64,000 bases of DNA, taken from the NCBI GenBank assembly GCA_963681505.1, contig OY811972.1, positions 13,881,190-13,945,189 of the forward strand. The letters are read 5' to 3'. The DNA is from Eunapius fragilis (Eukaryota; Porifera; Demospongiae; Spongillida; Spongillidae). The position numbers and the translations under genes are program-made. Positions 1 to 10,346 of this stretch are shown piece after piece. The notes under the pieces are model-generated. The model made no database searches and had not been told where the DNA came from. It was given only the letters and a program-made list of their open reading frames with translations. How positions within the stretch are numbered: the first letter of the stretch is position 1; each line of letters begins with the position of its first letter.

Positions 1-630
1 AATAATATCATTCTCTATGAGAAAATTGGTAACATATATAGGCTTGAAACACTGAAACACTGAAAGACTGAAATGGACCGGGAATATGAAATAGGTTTAC
101 ATACTTCAGTATACACTATGTTTTATTTTAGAAAAGGAGTGTGCTAAATATAGGCCTATTGGTCCCATTTCAGTCAATGACCTTGTTCTAGTTCTTTTTA
201 CACCATGCACCAATGAGCGGCAATGCTATTAATACGATTGTCCATCTATATGAATCTATAAATGTACAATAACCACATTTAGTTAAATATGAATGTATGA
301 GTATCGTTAATAGTTCAAAGAATAAAATCAAATAACTTGGAATTATTTCATTTGACACAGTAATGTACAACTTTTTATTAATAGTGTGATTTATAAACTG
401 CAAATAACCTTGATGAAAGTTGAAAAAGAAAAAGTATCAAATTTGATTGCTGTTTTACTAGTTATATTCAAAACAACAGCCATACTAAATGACCACTACA
501 CTTAATTAACTTAGTTTTAAAAACTCACCATTTCTTAATCCAATACCAAATAAAATTGTGTTTTTATTACTGATGGTTTAGTCCTTTGCATGTATGGTTA
601 TCGTAGTAAGATGTTGGATTATAGTTATAT

Positions 631-661
<31 letters not shown>

Positions 662-743
662 ACACACAGCTCCAATGAATTTTTATTCTCAGACCGTATG
701 CATTTTTGCTGTCAGAATCTGATGGCACAAAGCCTATTATTAT
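1..743. other. Intergenic, no gene seen
   Basis: AT-rich sequence with no supportable exon. It holds a CA dinucleotide tract at about 631-668, just before the fold-back element. Confidence 0.6.
631..668. repeat. (CA)n microsatellite
   Basis: Simple CA run with one TA interruption. Confidence 0.95.
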
Positions 744-1028
744 ACAAGTAATAAAAACATTCTCTACACGAGAAGGTTGGTGGTATATAGGAATCAAAGG
801 TGATGGTGGTGTAAAAAGCAAGGGAACAAGGCTTCTGATTGAAAAGGAAAAATGAAATAGACCTATATTAGCAGCATGTTGTCATATTTAAATGTGCGTG
901 CTAATATAGGTCTATTTCATTTTTCCTTTTCAATCAGAAGCCTTGTTCCCTTGCTTTTTACACCACCATCACCTTTGATTCCTATATACCACCAACCTTC
1001 TCGTGTAGAGAATGTTTTTATTACTTGT
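744..1028. mobile_element. Fold-back MITE, copy A
   Basis: An almost perfect palindrome about 285 bp long. The left arm starts ACAAGTAATAAAAACATTCTC and the right arm ends with its reverse complement; the arms meet around a short loop near 873-900. It has no coding capacity. Closely related copies lie at 60462-60746 and 28624-28919. Confidence 0.9.
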
Positions 1029-1519
1029 TTCCTAAATTTTTCTGGTGGATTTGGTATTGTATTTAGTTCTTGAAACGCATAGAATCAGGTAGCATAAACG
1101 TCAACTTGCGCGATCATGACAGGTTTATTTTAGAATCTGCAATTCTGTTGAGGTGTGTACCAAGTATTACACTAGTCCCCAGACTATCACCATTGAGGAG
1201 CAAAGGATTGATAAAGGTTAAAAGCGAAGCCATATAATACATAGGATAAATGTACTCTAAGTACACTGATCTCACGCTATAATCAGATAAACCATGCACC
1301 ACAATACATGACCAAATTGACGTAAGCAACTTTGGCGTTATACACACATTTGAAACAGCGCATATTACTATAAAACGGAGAGACGCAATATCTACCGTTG
1401 TAACTAAACTATTCCTTCCATTTTAGCGATATGCCATGCATGCTCATAATTTATCTTTTAGGTGGGACAGGGTACGGACGATGGGGACGAGTATTTTTGC
1501 TCTCTAAAAGTACACCGTC
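1029..1519. repeat. Flank shared with the 60.7-61.4 kb region
   Basis: The sequence after MITE copy A (about 1029-1460) matches that after copy B (60747-61395) over several hundred bases, including the same AT-rich blocks. Together with the small-ORF region this is a diverged segmental duplication of about 1.7-2.1 kb. No separate gene is visible in this stretch. Confidence 0.7.
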
Positions 1520-1645
1520 TTATGACACATATATAACGCAGAACTGTTTACCTTTTTGATATTGCTCGATTGCTACTAAAAGCGAAGTGACCCGACTCTT
1601 GGCTGTCCCGCTAGACGTGAGTGACGTTTTTATAATGACATTCAT
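1520..1645 (-). CDS. Small conserved ORF, family copy 1 (41 aa)
   Basis: A 41-residue product beginning MNVIIKTSLTSSGTAKSR and ending CVIYVS. I do not recognise the family. Related peptides occur at 62218-62463 (minus) and 17036-17161 (plus), with the same start and the pattern K-T-S-L-x-S-x-G-T. This copy and the 17 kb copy share a TAA at codon 42, where the 62 kb copy has CAA and reads on. Homology continues past the stop, so the ancestral ORF was probably longer. A conserved hairpin sits 21 nt upstream of the ATG. It could be an exon of a multicopy mobile element or of a small gene family. Confidence 0.5.
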   Translation of the reverse strand: MNVIIKTSLTSSGTAKSRVTSLLVAIEQYQKGKQFCVIYVS

Positions 1646-1666
1646 GATACTGCAGGATTCCTGTAT

Positions 1667-1687
1667 GGAACCTATCGCGTAGGTTCC
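1667..1687 (-). promoter_or_regulatory. Conserved hairpin upstream of small ORF, copy 1
   Basis: Perfect 8 bp stem GGAACCTA/TAGGTTCC with a 5-nt loop, 21 nt upstream of the ORF start. The same structure precedes the other two copies. Confidence 0.6.
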
Positions 1688-1764
1688 GATACAAGGCAGT
1701 CTATCATACAATGTTGCACTTGTACAAACTATATATATAGGCTAATAACTACAACTAGCTGCTG

Positions 1765-3459
1765 TTAATTTAGCCTCGCACAAAGTATCACTGCAAGCAT
1801 CAGTGGCACAATTAGACCTCCAGTGCTCATTGGCTGACTAGCCGATAGCGTTGGTTGGGGACTAGCTGTTGCAGATACTGCAATGCAAGTAGGTAGTGCA
1901 ATGACACTTGTAGTTGATGGTTGTACTACGCTTGAGGGAGAGACAGTTATGCATTTTCCTTGGTTAGCGACGCAGCACGCTTGATCGTTAATCTGGGCAC
2001 TCCCCGTCCAGTCAACCAGCCACGATTCCATTTCATAATTCCACGGCATCGGTACAGCACTAGCCGGTGCTTGAAACTGCACAGCGCTCTGTCGTCCATT
2101 TGCGGGCCACAACCACTGACCCGTGTTGTCCATAAGGTTCCACCAGTTTGCGCACCAGCCCTGCTGCGCGTTCACAGTGCAGCCCTGATTAGCGCCTCCT
2201 TGGTTGCCTGCCGAGGCTCCGCCCCACTCAGCCGCTTGACAGTTCGGTAGAAAAAGTGCGCAGTATGGGTTGCTATCGTCACAAGGCGGACCGCTATTGG
2301 GTGGCCTCTTGGTCGGCCTGGAGATGAGGGAACAAGCAGCCGTGGTGCGGGAAAGACCCGGCCATATCTCGTTGATTTGATCGGCTGGAATTCTGTAAAT
2401 AAATGTGCCCACGCGGTCGACGACGGCCACAAACACGTAAGGACTGGTCGCATTAGGCACTGTTCCAAGAAAGTAATTATTGCTAGCTAGATCTTCGTTA
2501 AACCAGCCACCGTCTGCATGGCACGTGGATCCCTTATCGCCGATAAAGGACCTCCCAACTTGGTTCCATTGGGTGGCATATAACCTTCTGTAACTGTCAA
2601 TTGCTCCAGCGTTAACCGTCCAAGGAGATTCCAGAAAATCTATTTCCCCAGCGTTCCCTGAGGCCCAGCAATTATCGCTCCCATACAAGCATTGCGCACT
2701 TGGGTACGCGATGGTCGGTCCTTTGTCCAGGGTAATTTGGTTCAGCATGTACCAAGCCATATTCCACACTTTCTCTACGGAGAGAACAAACATCATTCCA
2801 GGGGGGCCGGCTCCTTGTACCCCAGCCGGGTAGTACCCCCACTTCCAACCCGCTGCGCCCCCAGGTTGAGGTTTTAGCCAGGCGCTCGACTGGTTTAAAC
2901 CGCCATTAGGTAGGACCGCATCAGAAGGCGGGAGGACTCCGTCCGTGTTGAAGGACGAATCGCGGAGCATGCCCCAGCTCCGCGAGGCAGAGTTCCACTG
3001 GTACGTCGCGACGTAATTGATTAGTAGCTGTGTTCCGGCGTCCTTGTACGCTTGCGTTTGCTTTGTCCCGTCATAGCCGCCGCAACCACTGCCCTTGCAA
3101 GCCCCGATAATCCAGTTGAAATACGGAGGAGTGTAACAACCGTCTGACGGACAGCAGCACCCCAGCTGTGGGGAAGTCGGTGTAAATGACGCACACAGCG
3201 GGTTGCTTCCACTCCCTGGAGTGCACGAGCCGTAGTACGTCATGTTGGTGGCAGCGGGGCACGGCCAAAGATGACCTAGCTGCTGGTATGTAGGAGTGAT
3301 TGGGCAGGTCTCGCTGGTCATAGGAGAAGGACATGGGCCTCCGCCCCCTGGTCCAGTCATTTTACCGGTCGATGCGCAGCCATCGCAAGAGTTCGCCGCA
3401 CGGCAGATAGTAGTCCTAACTGATAAGATAAACAAGATCAGTATTAGTGTGGTAGCCAT
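1765..3459 (-). CDS. Secreted, probably GPI-anchored, GH16/GH7-like (clan GH-B style) protein
   Basis: A single-exon ORF. An upstream in-frame ATG at 3531 would give 588 aa; I prefer the ATG at 3459 because it starts directly at a strong signal peptide (MATTLILILFILSV, likely cut near CRA-A), giving 564 aa. Residues 296-301 (588-aa numbering) read E-I-D-F-L-E, the E-x-D-x-x-E arrangement of catalytic residues in clan GH-B beta-glucanases (GH16, GH7). The chain is rich in Cys and Trp, has several N-glycosylation sequons, a Ser/Thr/Pro-rich stalk (about 528-570) and a short hydrophobic C-terminus typical of a GPI signal. A role in cutting extracellular beta-glucan is inferred from the motif alone; overall similarity to a known subfamily is not evident to me. 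The ORF is visibly GC-richer than its surroundings and lacks introns, unlike the other host genes here, so retroposition or horizontal origin is possible. Confidence 0.6.
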   Translation of the reverse strand: MATTLILILFILSVRTTICRAANSCDGCASTGKMTGPGGGGPCPSPMTSETCPITPTYQQLGHLWPCPAATNMTYYGSCTPGSGSNPLCASFTPTSPQLGCCCPSDGCYTPPYFNWIIGACKGSGCGGYDGTKQTQAYKDAGTQLLINYVATYQWNSASRSWGMLRDSSFNTDGVLPPSDAVLPNGGLNQSSAWLKPQPGGAAGWKWGYYPAGVQGAGPPGMMFVLSVEKVWNMAWYMLNQITLDKGPTIAYPSAQCLYGSDNCWASGNAGEIDFLESPWTVNAGAIDSYRRLYATQWNQVGRSFIGDKGSTCHADGGWFNEDLASNNYFLGTVPNATSPYVFVAVVDRVGTFIYRIPADQINEIWPGLSRTTAACSLISRPTKRPPNSGPPCDDSNPYCALFLPNCQAAEWGGASAGNQGGANQGCTVNAQQGWCANWWNLMDNTGQWLWPANGRQSAVQFQAPASAVPMPWNYEMESWLVDWTGSAQINDQACCVANQGKCITVSPSSVVQPSTTSVIALPTCIAVSATASPQPTLSASQPMSTGGLIVPLMLAVILCARLN

Positions 3460-3630
3460 TCGTTTTATGTAGCAAATTGATTTCTTTTTGTCGGCCCATA
3501 TGTCCGTGCCGTTGCAGGGCGCAGTATTCATAGCAACAGATTAATTAATATTCATTACCGCGAGCGCTCTCAGGAACAAAACACCCTTTGTTCCGTGAGA
3601 GAAGTGCTGCCCGCGTGATCAGGATCAGGG

Positions 3631-3987
3631 CTACCGTAGGCCGGTTGTGGTACCCGCTTCAACAATAAGGGTTGAACCAAGCGGTGAGACCACAGTAAAG
3701 TCTAGGGCTGCAGGTTTGGAGCAAAGCCAATTTGGCAGAAGGGCATCAGCAGGTCTAGTATGCAGGTATTCATGTCTTAGCCCACTTCCAGCTTCAGTAC
3801 TAGCACTGACACCTGCGAGACGGCATGTCTGCTCAAAGGTATCCCTTAGCTGATTGTGCCGAGACACAACATCCCCTCCAAATTTACAAGTAACAACATG
3901 GTGGCCAAGGGGATCGAGCATGTTGTGGGGACACATTGCACATCTGGACCCAGAAGATGTATCCATTCCTAGCCACCATTTTGATAG
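3631..3987 (-). pseudogene. C-terminal part of LINE-like RT protein, severed by transposon
   Basis: Translates to a domain with C-x2-C...H-x4-C spacing (CAMCP, then GHHVVTC), followed by GGDVVSRHNQLRD, RPADALLPNW and AALDFTVVSPLG. This is the C-terminal region that accompanies a family of invertebrate LINE-like reverse transcriptases. It lies in the same orientation as the RT at 11960-13840; between them sits the 8 kb transposon. About 40 family residues expected between the two parts are missing, so a deletion accompanied or followed the insertion. Confidence 0.75.
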
Positions 3988-4017
3988 TATGGTGGCCCGG
4001 TAGGTCGCGGTTGTCAT

Positions 4018-4345
4018 AACATCCACATAGCGGTTTTGCGGTCGTGCAGTTATCCAGATAACAGATTTGCTGTCGTCCAGATCCGCGATTTGCGGACGTG
4101 CGCATGTCCACATCCGCGATTTGCGGACGTGCGCATGTCCACATCTGCGATTTGCTGTCGTCCAGATCTGCGATTTGCTGTCGTCCAGATATGCGATTTG
4201 CTGTCGTCCACATCCGCGATTTGCGGACGTGCGCATGTCCACATCCGCGATTTGCGGACGTGCGCATGTCCAGATCTGGGATTTGCTGTCGTCCAGAACT
4301 GCGATTTGCGGACGTGACGTGATCCAGATCAGCGATTTGTTGTGA
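4018..4345 (+). repeat. Left subterminal repeat array
   Basis: About eleven units of two kinds share the core GCGATTTGC: a 31 bp type containing GCGGACGTGCGCATGTCCACAT and a 23 bp type containing GCTGTCGTCCAGAT. The last unit ends just before the transposase start codon. Likely transposase-binding sites, by analogy with other DNA transposons (inference). Confidence 0.9.
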
Positions 4346-4352
4346 TCCAGAT

Positions 4353-6741
4353 ATGGCCCGAGGAGACGATCCCGAGATTGACCGTACGTATTTTTTTTTT
4401 TTTTTTTTTTTTTTCGTTCCTTCTGCTCGCTAACGCGCACATTTTTCTTTCCACTTGTGCGTAGGATGGATACTCAGGTACTGGAGAAGAAGAAAACCGG
4501 TGGCTATTATTCTATCATATCTGAGACTGTTACACCGTGTGGCTGTCGGGTGGGTTTCAGGGCAGGTAGATTAGACTGCTATAAGTTGCGGCATTAATTA
4601 CGCAGTACCACTTGGCTAAAGAAAAGAATGGCTGCACTTGGCCTAAGGAGGCGAATGTGTTGCCAAACACCTATCGCTTTGGTTTATGCCGCCATCAAGG
4701 TGCGTGCTTGAGTACATGTACATGTGTCGTGAACCTTTATTTATAGGTTTATCCTTATTGTAGATCGAGGTACAAACCTCAAACGGCCTGTTGGGGTACC
4801 GAGCTATGTGGACACTGCTACAAACCAAATACGACTTTACTGTGAAACGGTATGCATTATTTCGTGTTCTTAAATGGTCCTCTAATTTTGTACAACAGGT
4901 GTACTGTAATGATGCTGCTAGCTATGGCTGATCCTAAGGGTACTGCACAAAGGAAGAAGCACAAACTCCAAAGGCGAACCTATCAGTCCAAGGTCGCATG
5001 GTGATGTTGCATGCATACATGTATGCTACATTAATCTCAGTGGTTTTATAGGGTCCAAATTGGTGTTGGCACTTAGATGGGTATGACAAGTTGAAACCAT
5101 TTGGATTTCCTATTCATGGTTGTATTGATGGGTAAAGTATTTATTAACATCCCAGTGTGATTTTGATTCTATACATTTCTTTACTAAAGGTTTTCTCGTA
5201 AAATACTGTGGCTGGAGGTTGCTACTACAAACAACGACCCATATGTTATAGCTCGGTATTATTTACATGCTGTTTACAAGCTGGGTGGTATGTGTTTGTA
5301 TGTATGTACATGTACCATATAAACTAAGGCACTCTGCTGCTTATAATTGTAATCTGAGCTACATTTTATTCTGTGTTTCCTTGCATTTGTACTTAAGGAT
5401 GTCCCACACTCGTCAGGGGAGACTGTGGCAGTGAAAATGTTGTTGTAGCATTATGCCAAATGATTTTAAGACACAACCATACTGACAGGAATTCTGGAAG
5501 GAGTAGTTTCTTATTTGGAAGCTCCATCAGAAATTCAGTGAGTATATTGGTAATTATTTATGTGGTTTAATTTATTTAATATGATTAATATTTCATAACA
5601 ATTATAAAGTAATGAAATGTATAAGAGTCAGGAGTAGTGGGAGATGAAAAAGATGGAGGCTGCATTTCCCCTTTGTACCACCACTGTAAAGCACTGGATC
5701 AGGTAGCTGTTGCTTTGATGTCACAGTTGTGGCTGAGAGCCTGCGACCTACATCTGTAGCTCTCTGAGAAAGAGGACTATAAGTACTCCTGACATTTCAA
5801 TGGCAATAGGGGTGAAACACATGCCTGGATGTCTTTCCAAATAGGAGTACTTAGCCTTTTTCTCGTCCTCTACCTGACTAGCAACAGTACTGCTGTCATA
5901 GTGGACTGAGAGGGGGAATAGGTGTTAGAACATATGGCATCACAAACCAAAAGGTTACCGCTTTCCATGGAACCATCGGGACGTTTCCCATCAGAATGGT
6001 CTACATTAATGGGTTCCAGTTTGGATGGGATGTGTGAAGTGGACAGGGCTCGGTGGAATATGTGGTTTGAATTTTATGTGAAAAATGATTGCAGCGAATA
6101 GAAAGCTGGTGGTCTCAACTAAGAAAATCAAAAAGTGATTGGTGGATTAACTTATTTAAGGTCAGTTTACATACCTAATTGTATGTGACATAGGTTGCAA
6201 CTTTCAACTGTAGAAACTTGTTGCTGACCATCTATATGATCCTGATAACCTGTTGCAACGGTATATCCCATTGCTGTAATATTGTCATGCTTTCATGTAT
6301 TAAATTTGCAGTCATATTGCTGGATTTGTATTCTTACCTATACTACAAAAAGAATTACATGAATTCAAAAGGCATTGGAACAGGCACAGAATACGTAAGA
6401 ATAGATTTGCAAGTTGTCCTAGTGGAGCTCCAGAAGATCTGTATTATCTCTCTGCATATCAACGTAAACATGCATGTTAAAATATTAATATTTGTATTAC
6501 TATTTGCATTACAGGCATTGGTGCTCAGAATTGTACGAAGATGATAAGTCCTGAACATCTCAGTCGTTGTATTGAAAGGTGCAGCTATGATCCTCCAGCA
6601 TTTTATCCTCCTGAGTTTGAGATCTTGGCAACTAGGGCACTGTTTGTTACCTTGCATATTAAGCAACAAGATATAACTGTATATAATTGCAAATATGTGT
6701 ACTGTTGGCTAGCAGTTGTTTTAGATGCTTTAGTAAATTAG
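4353..6741 (+). CDS. rve-fold (DDE) transposase, 12 exons, 403 aa
   Basis: Exons by splice-site reading: 4353-4383, 4465-4549, 4606-4699, 4764-4849, 4899-4992, 5052-5131, 5190-5287, 5398-5537, 6095-6160, 6214-6260, 6312-6475, 6515-6741. All phases match and no stop interrupts 1212 nt. Residues about 9-60 form a helix-turn-helix-like DNA-binding region (YWRRRKPVAIILSYL ... WLKKRMAALGLRRRM). The catalytic core holds GPNWCWHLDGYDKLKPFG (D139), RGDCGSEN (D198) and RIESWWSQL (E239), a D-58-D-40-E triad of the integrase (rve) type. The C-terminal region HEFKRHWNRHRIR...PEDLYYL is typical of this family. The first ATG lies at the inner edge of the subterminal repeats, so its promoter must overlap the TIR. 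Only the long intron 5538-6094 is unusual and may contain a further insertion. The reading is probably functional. Confidence 0.85.
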
Positions 6742-6799
6742 TGATTAAATTGTAATTGTTATTGTACTTTGTTTATTTTTTGTCAACCTGTACCTTGTC

Positions 6800-7173
6800 C
6801 CCCCTCATCCTTCACTACACGTGTCTCGTCCCCCCACATCCTTCATTACATGTGTCTCGTTTAACGTGGTTGGTCAGGGTAGAAGCCCGAAGGGTGCCAC
6901 CTGCCATAGATGTATGACAGGAAAATCTGTGTACAAGATACAAGCTATACACAAGAGGACCTTCTCAAGAATATATAGAAGTACAATACCTGGAACCAGA
7001 CAAAGGAACACTCTTGTTTGTTGATAGTTTGTTTAGAGGGGAGGGTTGCAGACAGAGAGGCAGGCTTGACCTACTAACCTTTGACAAAGCCTCCTTTTAA
7101 CACAATATAAGCTTTCCCATGCCCCATGTAAGCAGGGAAGGATTAAGTGCACAACCATTGCCCTTCATCAAAA
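6800..7173 (+). repeat. Inverted block, left copy, 3' of transposase
   Basis: Highly similar in reverse orientation to 10347-10690 (shared landmarks include GATGTATGACAGGAAAATC and AAGGATTAAGTGCACAAC). These paired blocks enclose the kinase gene exactly, marking the junctions of the central cargo. Confidence 0.85.
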
Positions 7174-7386
7174 CATTAAACATTGTTTACTCCGTAAACA
7201 AAACCCTTATCTCTGAATAAGATTATGAACCATATCAACATTAACTTTGTTGTTATCATAATGGTACACACACAGTGCGTGTATGTATGCATATTCATGT
7301 AGAAAATATGTGTACTGTTGGCTAGCAGTTGTTTGTCATCAATAAATATTATGACACTTAAAATGCATCACAATAGTTATAGCACA

Positions 7387-10259
7387 TTACAGTTCTTTGA
7401 GACTATTAATAACTTCAGCTGCAGTTGGGCGCTCGGATGCTGCATGTGCAGTGCATCTGGTACATATATTTCTGTACATAAGAGGTATATGGGCTGTTGC
7501 TGGTGTCTGGGGAGGTGAACCACAAACTTTACCAAACAGTTCCAATAAATCTACATTTTCCCAGACTCTTTTCCCACCAAAAAGTTCAATAAGTAGACAT
7601 CCATATGAATATATATCTGCCGGTGTTGATCTTTTTGCTGGAACAAACATTTCAGGTGCTTTGAATAAGGGAGTACCTGCGCCTTGCCCTTGTGATGTAT
7701 GCAATGATGCAACTACATTTTGCAACTTTGCAATTCCAAGGTCACAAATATATGCCTGACCTGTCACAGGAACCACCTATGAATACAAATGTAATTGATA
7801 AGGGGGCTGCACATTAATTAATGCTAACCATGATGTTTGCTGGCTTGATATCCTGGTGGATTACAGCAGGGTCATGCGTGTGCATGTAATTCAGCCCCTG
7901 TGCTATATCCATGGCTATCTTCACCTTAATGCTCTCACTTAGCTGGATGTAATGTAGAACATGATATTCACAAAACATATGTTGCACTAAGCTTACATCC
8001 AAACATTCGACAAATAAAATCTTGTCAAGGCTCTTGCCATCTATGTATTCCATTATTAGGAGGATACTCCCTACCTCAATTGCAACACCAATCAAAGGGA
8101 CAATGTTAGGGTGCCGAAGAGTTCTACACACAGCGTATGTGTATAAAATGTACAACAAAATGAATAACAGTAAGATGAATTTCAATCTCCTGTAAGGTGA
8201 ACGTCAATTATTTTGGATTGACGTTCACCTTACAGGAGATTGACATTCTTCTTACTGCTACATGTATACAGTGAATGGTTTAAATTGACCTGTGGATTTG
8301 AGCTTCCTTTAATGTAATCTCCTTCGTGTTCATGTCAGGTAGAGGTACAGATTTCACAGCAACATCATCATTTAGGTATGTACCCTTGCACACAACCCCA
8401 AATGTGCCCCAGCCTATAACACTTCCAATCGTGATAGAATGCCTTGCCAGTATCATAGATTCTGAAAAGGTTTAGTCAATTTTCAGCTATCTGTGATTGT
8501 CATAACTTACCCACTGAGGTGTCATTTTCAGTCGAATGTTCTTCTGTTATACATGTATACGTTCAGCAAATATTTAAGGAGATACCTAAACATTGTCCTG
8601 GATATAATTTTACCTTCAGTTAGATCTATGACATTGCTGTTGACTGATCGGCTTACACCTAATAACAGAAGTGATAATAATGTACATTGTTATGACAAAA
8701 ATCTGAATCTGACAATAATAGACACCCACCTCCATCTCTGTGTGTACCTATTTTGGATGATACTAAATATCAAACATATTTATGTATACCTACTCCACTT
8801 CTTGAGGTCACCATGACATCACCAATATATAGATAAACACACCTACCTCTACTCATGCGTCCACCTGATTTGGTGACATGACCATCATCATCATCATCAC
8901 CACTTTGGTCTGCATAAGGATGATACTAAATATCATATTTATGTATACCTACTCCACTTCTTGAGATCACCATGACATCACCAATATATGGATAAACACA
9001 CCTACCTCTACTCACGCGTCCACCTGATTTGGTGACATGACCATCACCATCATCATCACCACTTTGGTCTGCATAAGGATGATACTAAATATCAACATAC
9101 TCCACTTCTTGAGGTCACCATGACATCATCAATAAATGGATAGAAACACCTACCTCTACTCATGAGTCCACCTGTTTTGGTGTCACCTTTAACAGTTTCA
9201 CCTGCATATAGAATGATCACAAAAGTGAAAGGGATGTTTGGACACATACTTTCCCTTGTGCGTGCTCTAATTAGGGTCTTGCCACCTCGGTCTGCAAAAG
9301 GAATGATCATATAAATGGAAGGGACATTTATGGAAACACATACCTTTACTGATGCGTCCACCTGTTTTGGTGATATGACCATCACCATCACCATCACCAC
9401 TTTGGTCTGCATAAGGATGATACTAAATATGAAACATATTTATGGATACCTACTTCCACTTCTTGAGGTCACCATGACATCATCAATGTCAGTGGAAGTA
9501 CTTTCAACATCTGACTATAAAAAGAAGTGCTCAAATGATGCAAGAACATGACATCTGCATACTTACTGGGATATGGATTCCTATCACCATGCGGGATAGT
9601 TTTTGCATTCCACCGATTTCTGCAAAAAATCCTCCCAGGCTCCATGGTCTGTCATTTTGTAGAGGTGCATCTAGTATTCTCCCATTACTAATAATCAAGC
9701 TGCATGATTTTTCATCAGATTCATGACACCATGCCTGGGCTGCTTTTTTGAGAACAACTTGGTATGTGTCATTGGATGTGAATCCTGGTATTTTAATGTT
9801 GTCACTGCAACGCTTAAACCTTCCATTTTTGCACTTTTCCATCCTACAGACTGTTAACTGCATGATATATAAACCCCATATATTAAAATTTACTTGCACC
9901 ATATGCATAAAGAAAACTGCTAGAAAGGACCTTGTTACATATAAATAAGGCGCCTGAAGGATGAGGTATAGTACAGCTATAAATTTTCTAATACTTACGC
10001 CTAACATCTCTGCCTTTTTTTTCTCCGTGCGCTTTACCCTTGGTGCAGAAAACTTCTCAGCTCTTGCCTGGCTGCAATGCTTTTTGTATGTCTTTACTAC
10101 AGTATCAAAAAGCGCTTCATCATCGTCGTCGTCATCTTTAAGGCGCTTGTCACGTTTTTTCATTTTCTGTAAACTCAAATTCACTTTTTTTTGGAATGCT
10201 TCTCGTTCGTCCTCATTACAATTGCTACCGCTACTACTGCTGCATGCACTGTCGTCCAT
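7387..10259 (-). CDS. Protein kinase, 15 exons, 596 aa, inside the transposon
   Basis: Exons on the minus strand: 10259-9999, 9857-9567, 9514-9454, 9406-9344, 9291-9250, 9201-9154, 9068-9006, 8909-8847, 8747-8730, 8658-8614, 8543-8511, 8461-8290, 8123-7997, 7942-7829, 7776-7387. All join in frame over 1791 nt. The N-terminus is acidic/Ser-rich, then basic (KKRDKRLKDDDDDDE), followed by an unrecognised ~97-aa domain (exon 2). A Gly/Asp-rich linker is built from repeated exons. The kinase domain is about 335-596: Gly loop G346-W-G-T-F-G-V-V, VAVK with Lys366, catalytic loop HQDIKPAN (Asp460; HRD is usual), DLG at 479-481 (DFG is usual), APE at 507-509, then DIYSYGCLLIEL. Key catalytic residues are present. 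It resembles tyrosine-kinase-like (TKL) soluble kinases; substrate unknown. The 18 bp exon and the exact linker splicing are the least certain parts. Confidence 0.8.
8168..8257. repeat. Hairpin in a kinase intron
   Basis: Arms of about 40 bp around an 8 nt spacer, containing TCTCCTGTAAGGTGAACGTC and its reverse complement. It lies in the intron between kinase exons 12 and 13; probably a tiny MITE. Confidence 0.85.
8770..9460 (-). repeat. Tandemly duplicated exon-intron units in kinase linker
   Basis: Three close copies (63 bp exons 9344-9406, 9006-9068, 8847-8909) and two diverged ones (9250-9291, 9154-9201) of an exon encoding D-Q-S-G-(D/G)n-H-(V/I)-T-K-(S/T)-G-G-R. Flanking introns are duplicated too, including a block with TGACCTCAAGAAGTGGA that is coding in exon 3 but intronic elsewhere. 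All units have phase 1 boundaries, so copy number can vary without frameshift. Confidence 0.8.
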
Positions 10260-10346
10260 TGCACACGATACGGCCAGGATATGAATTAATCAAAGCTTGC
10301 TATGTATATATACTGTTAAAATTGTTCTCAATTTGTGATCACAGCC

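Noticed and set aside
4018..4345. CRISPR-like look of alternating repeats
   Set aside because: Units are contiguous with no unique spacers, mirrored at the other end of a TIR element in a eukaryotic genome; they are subterminal transposon repeats.
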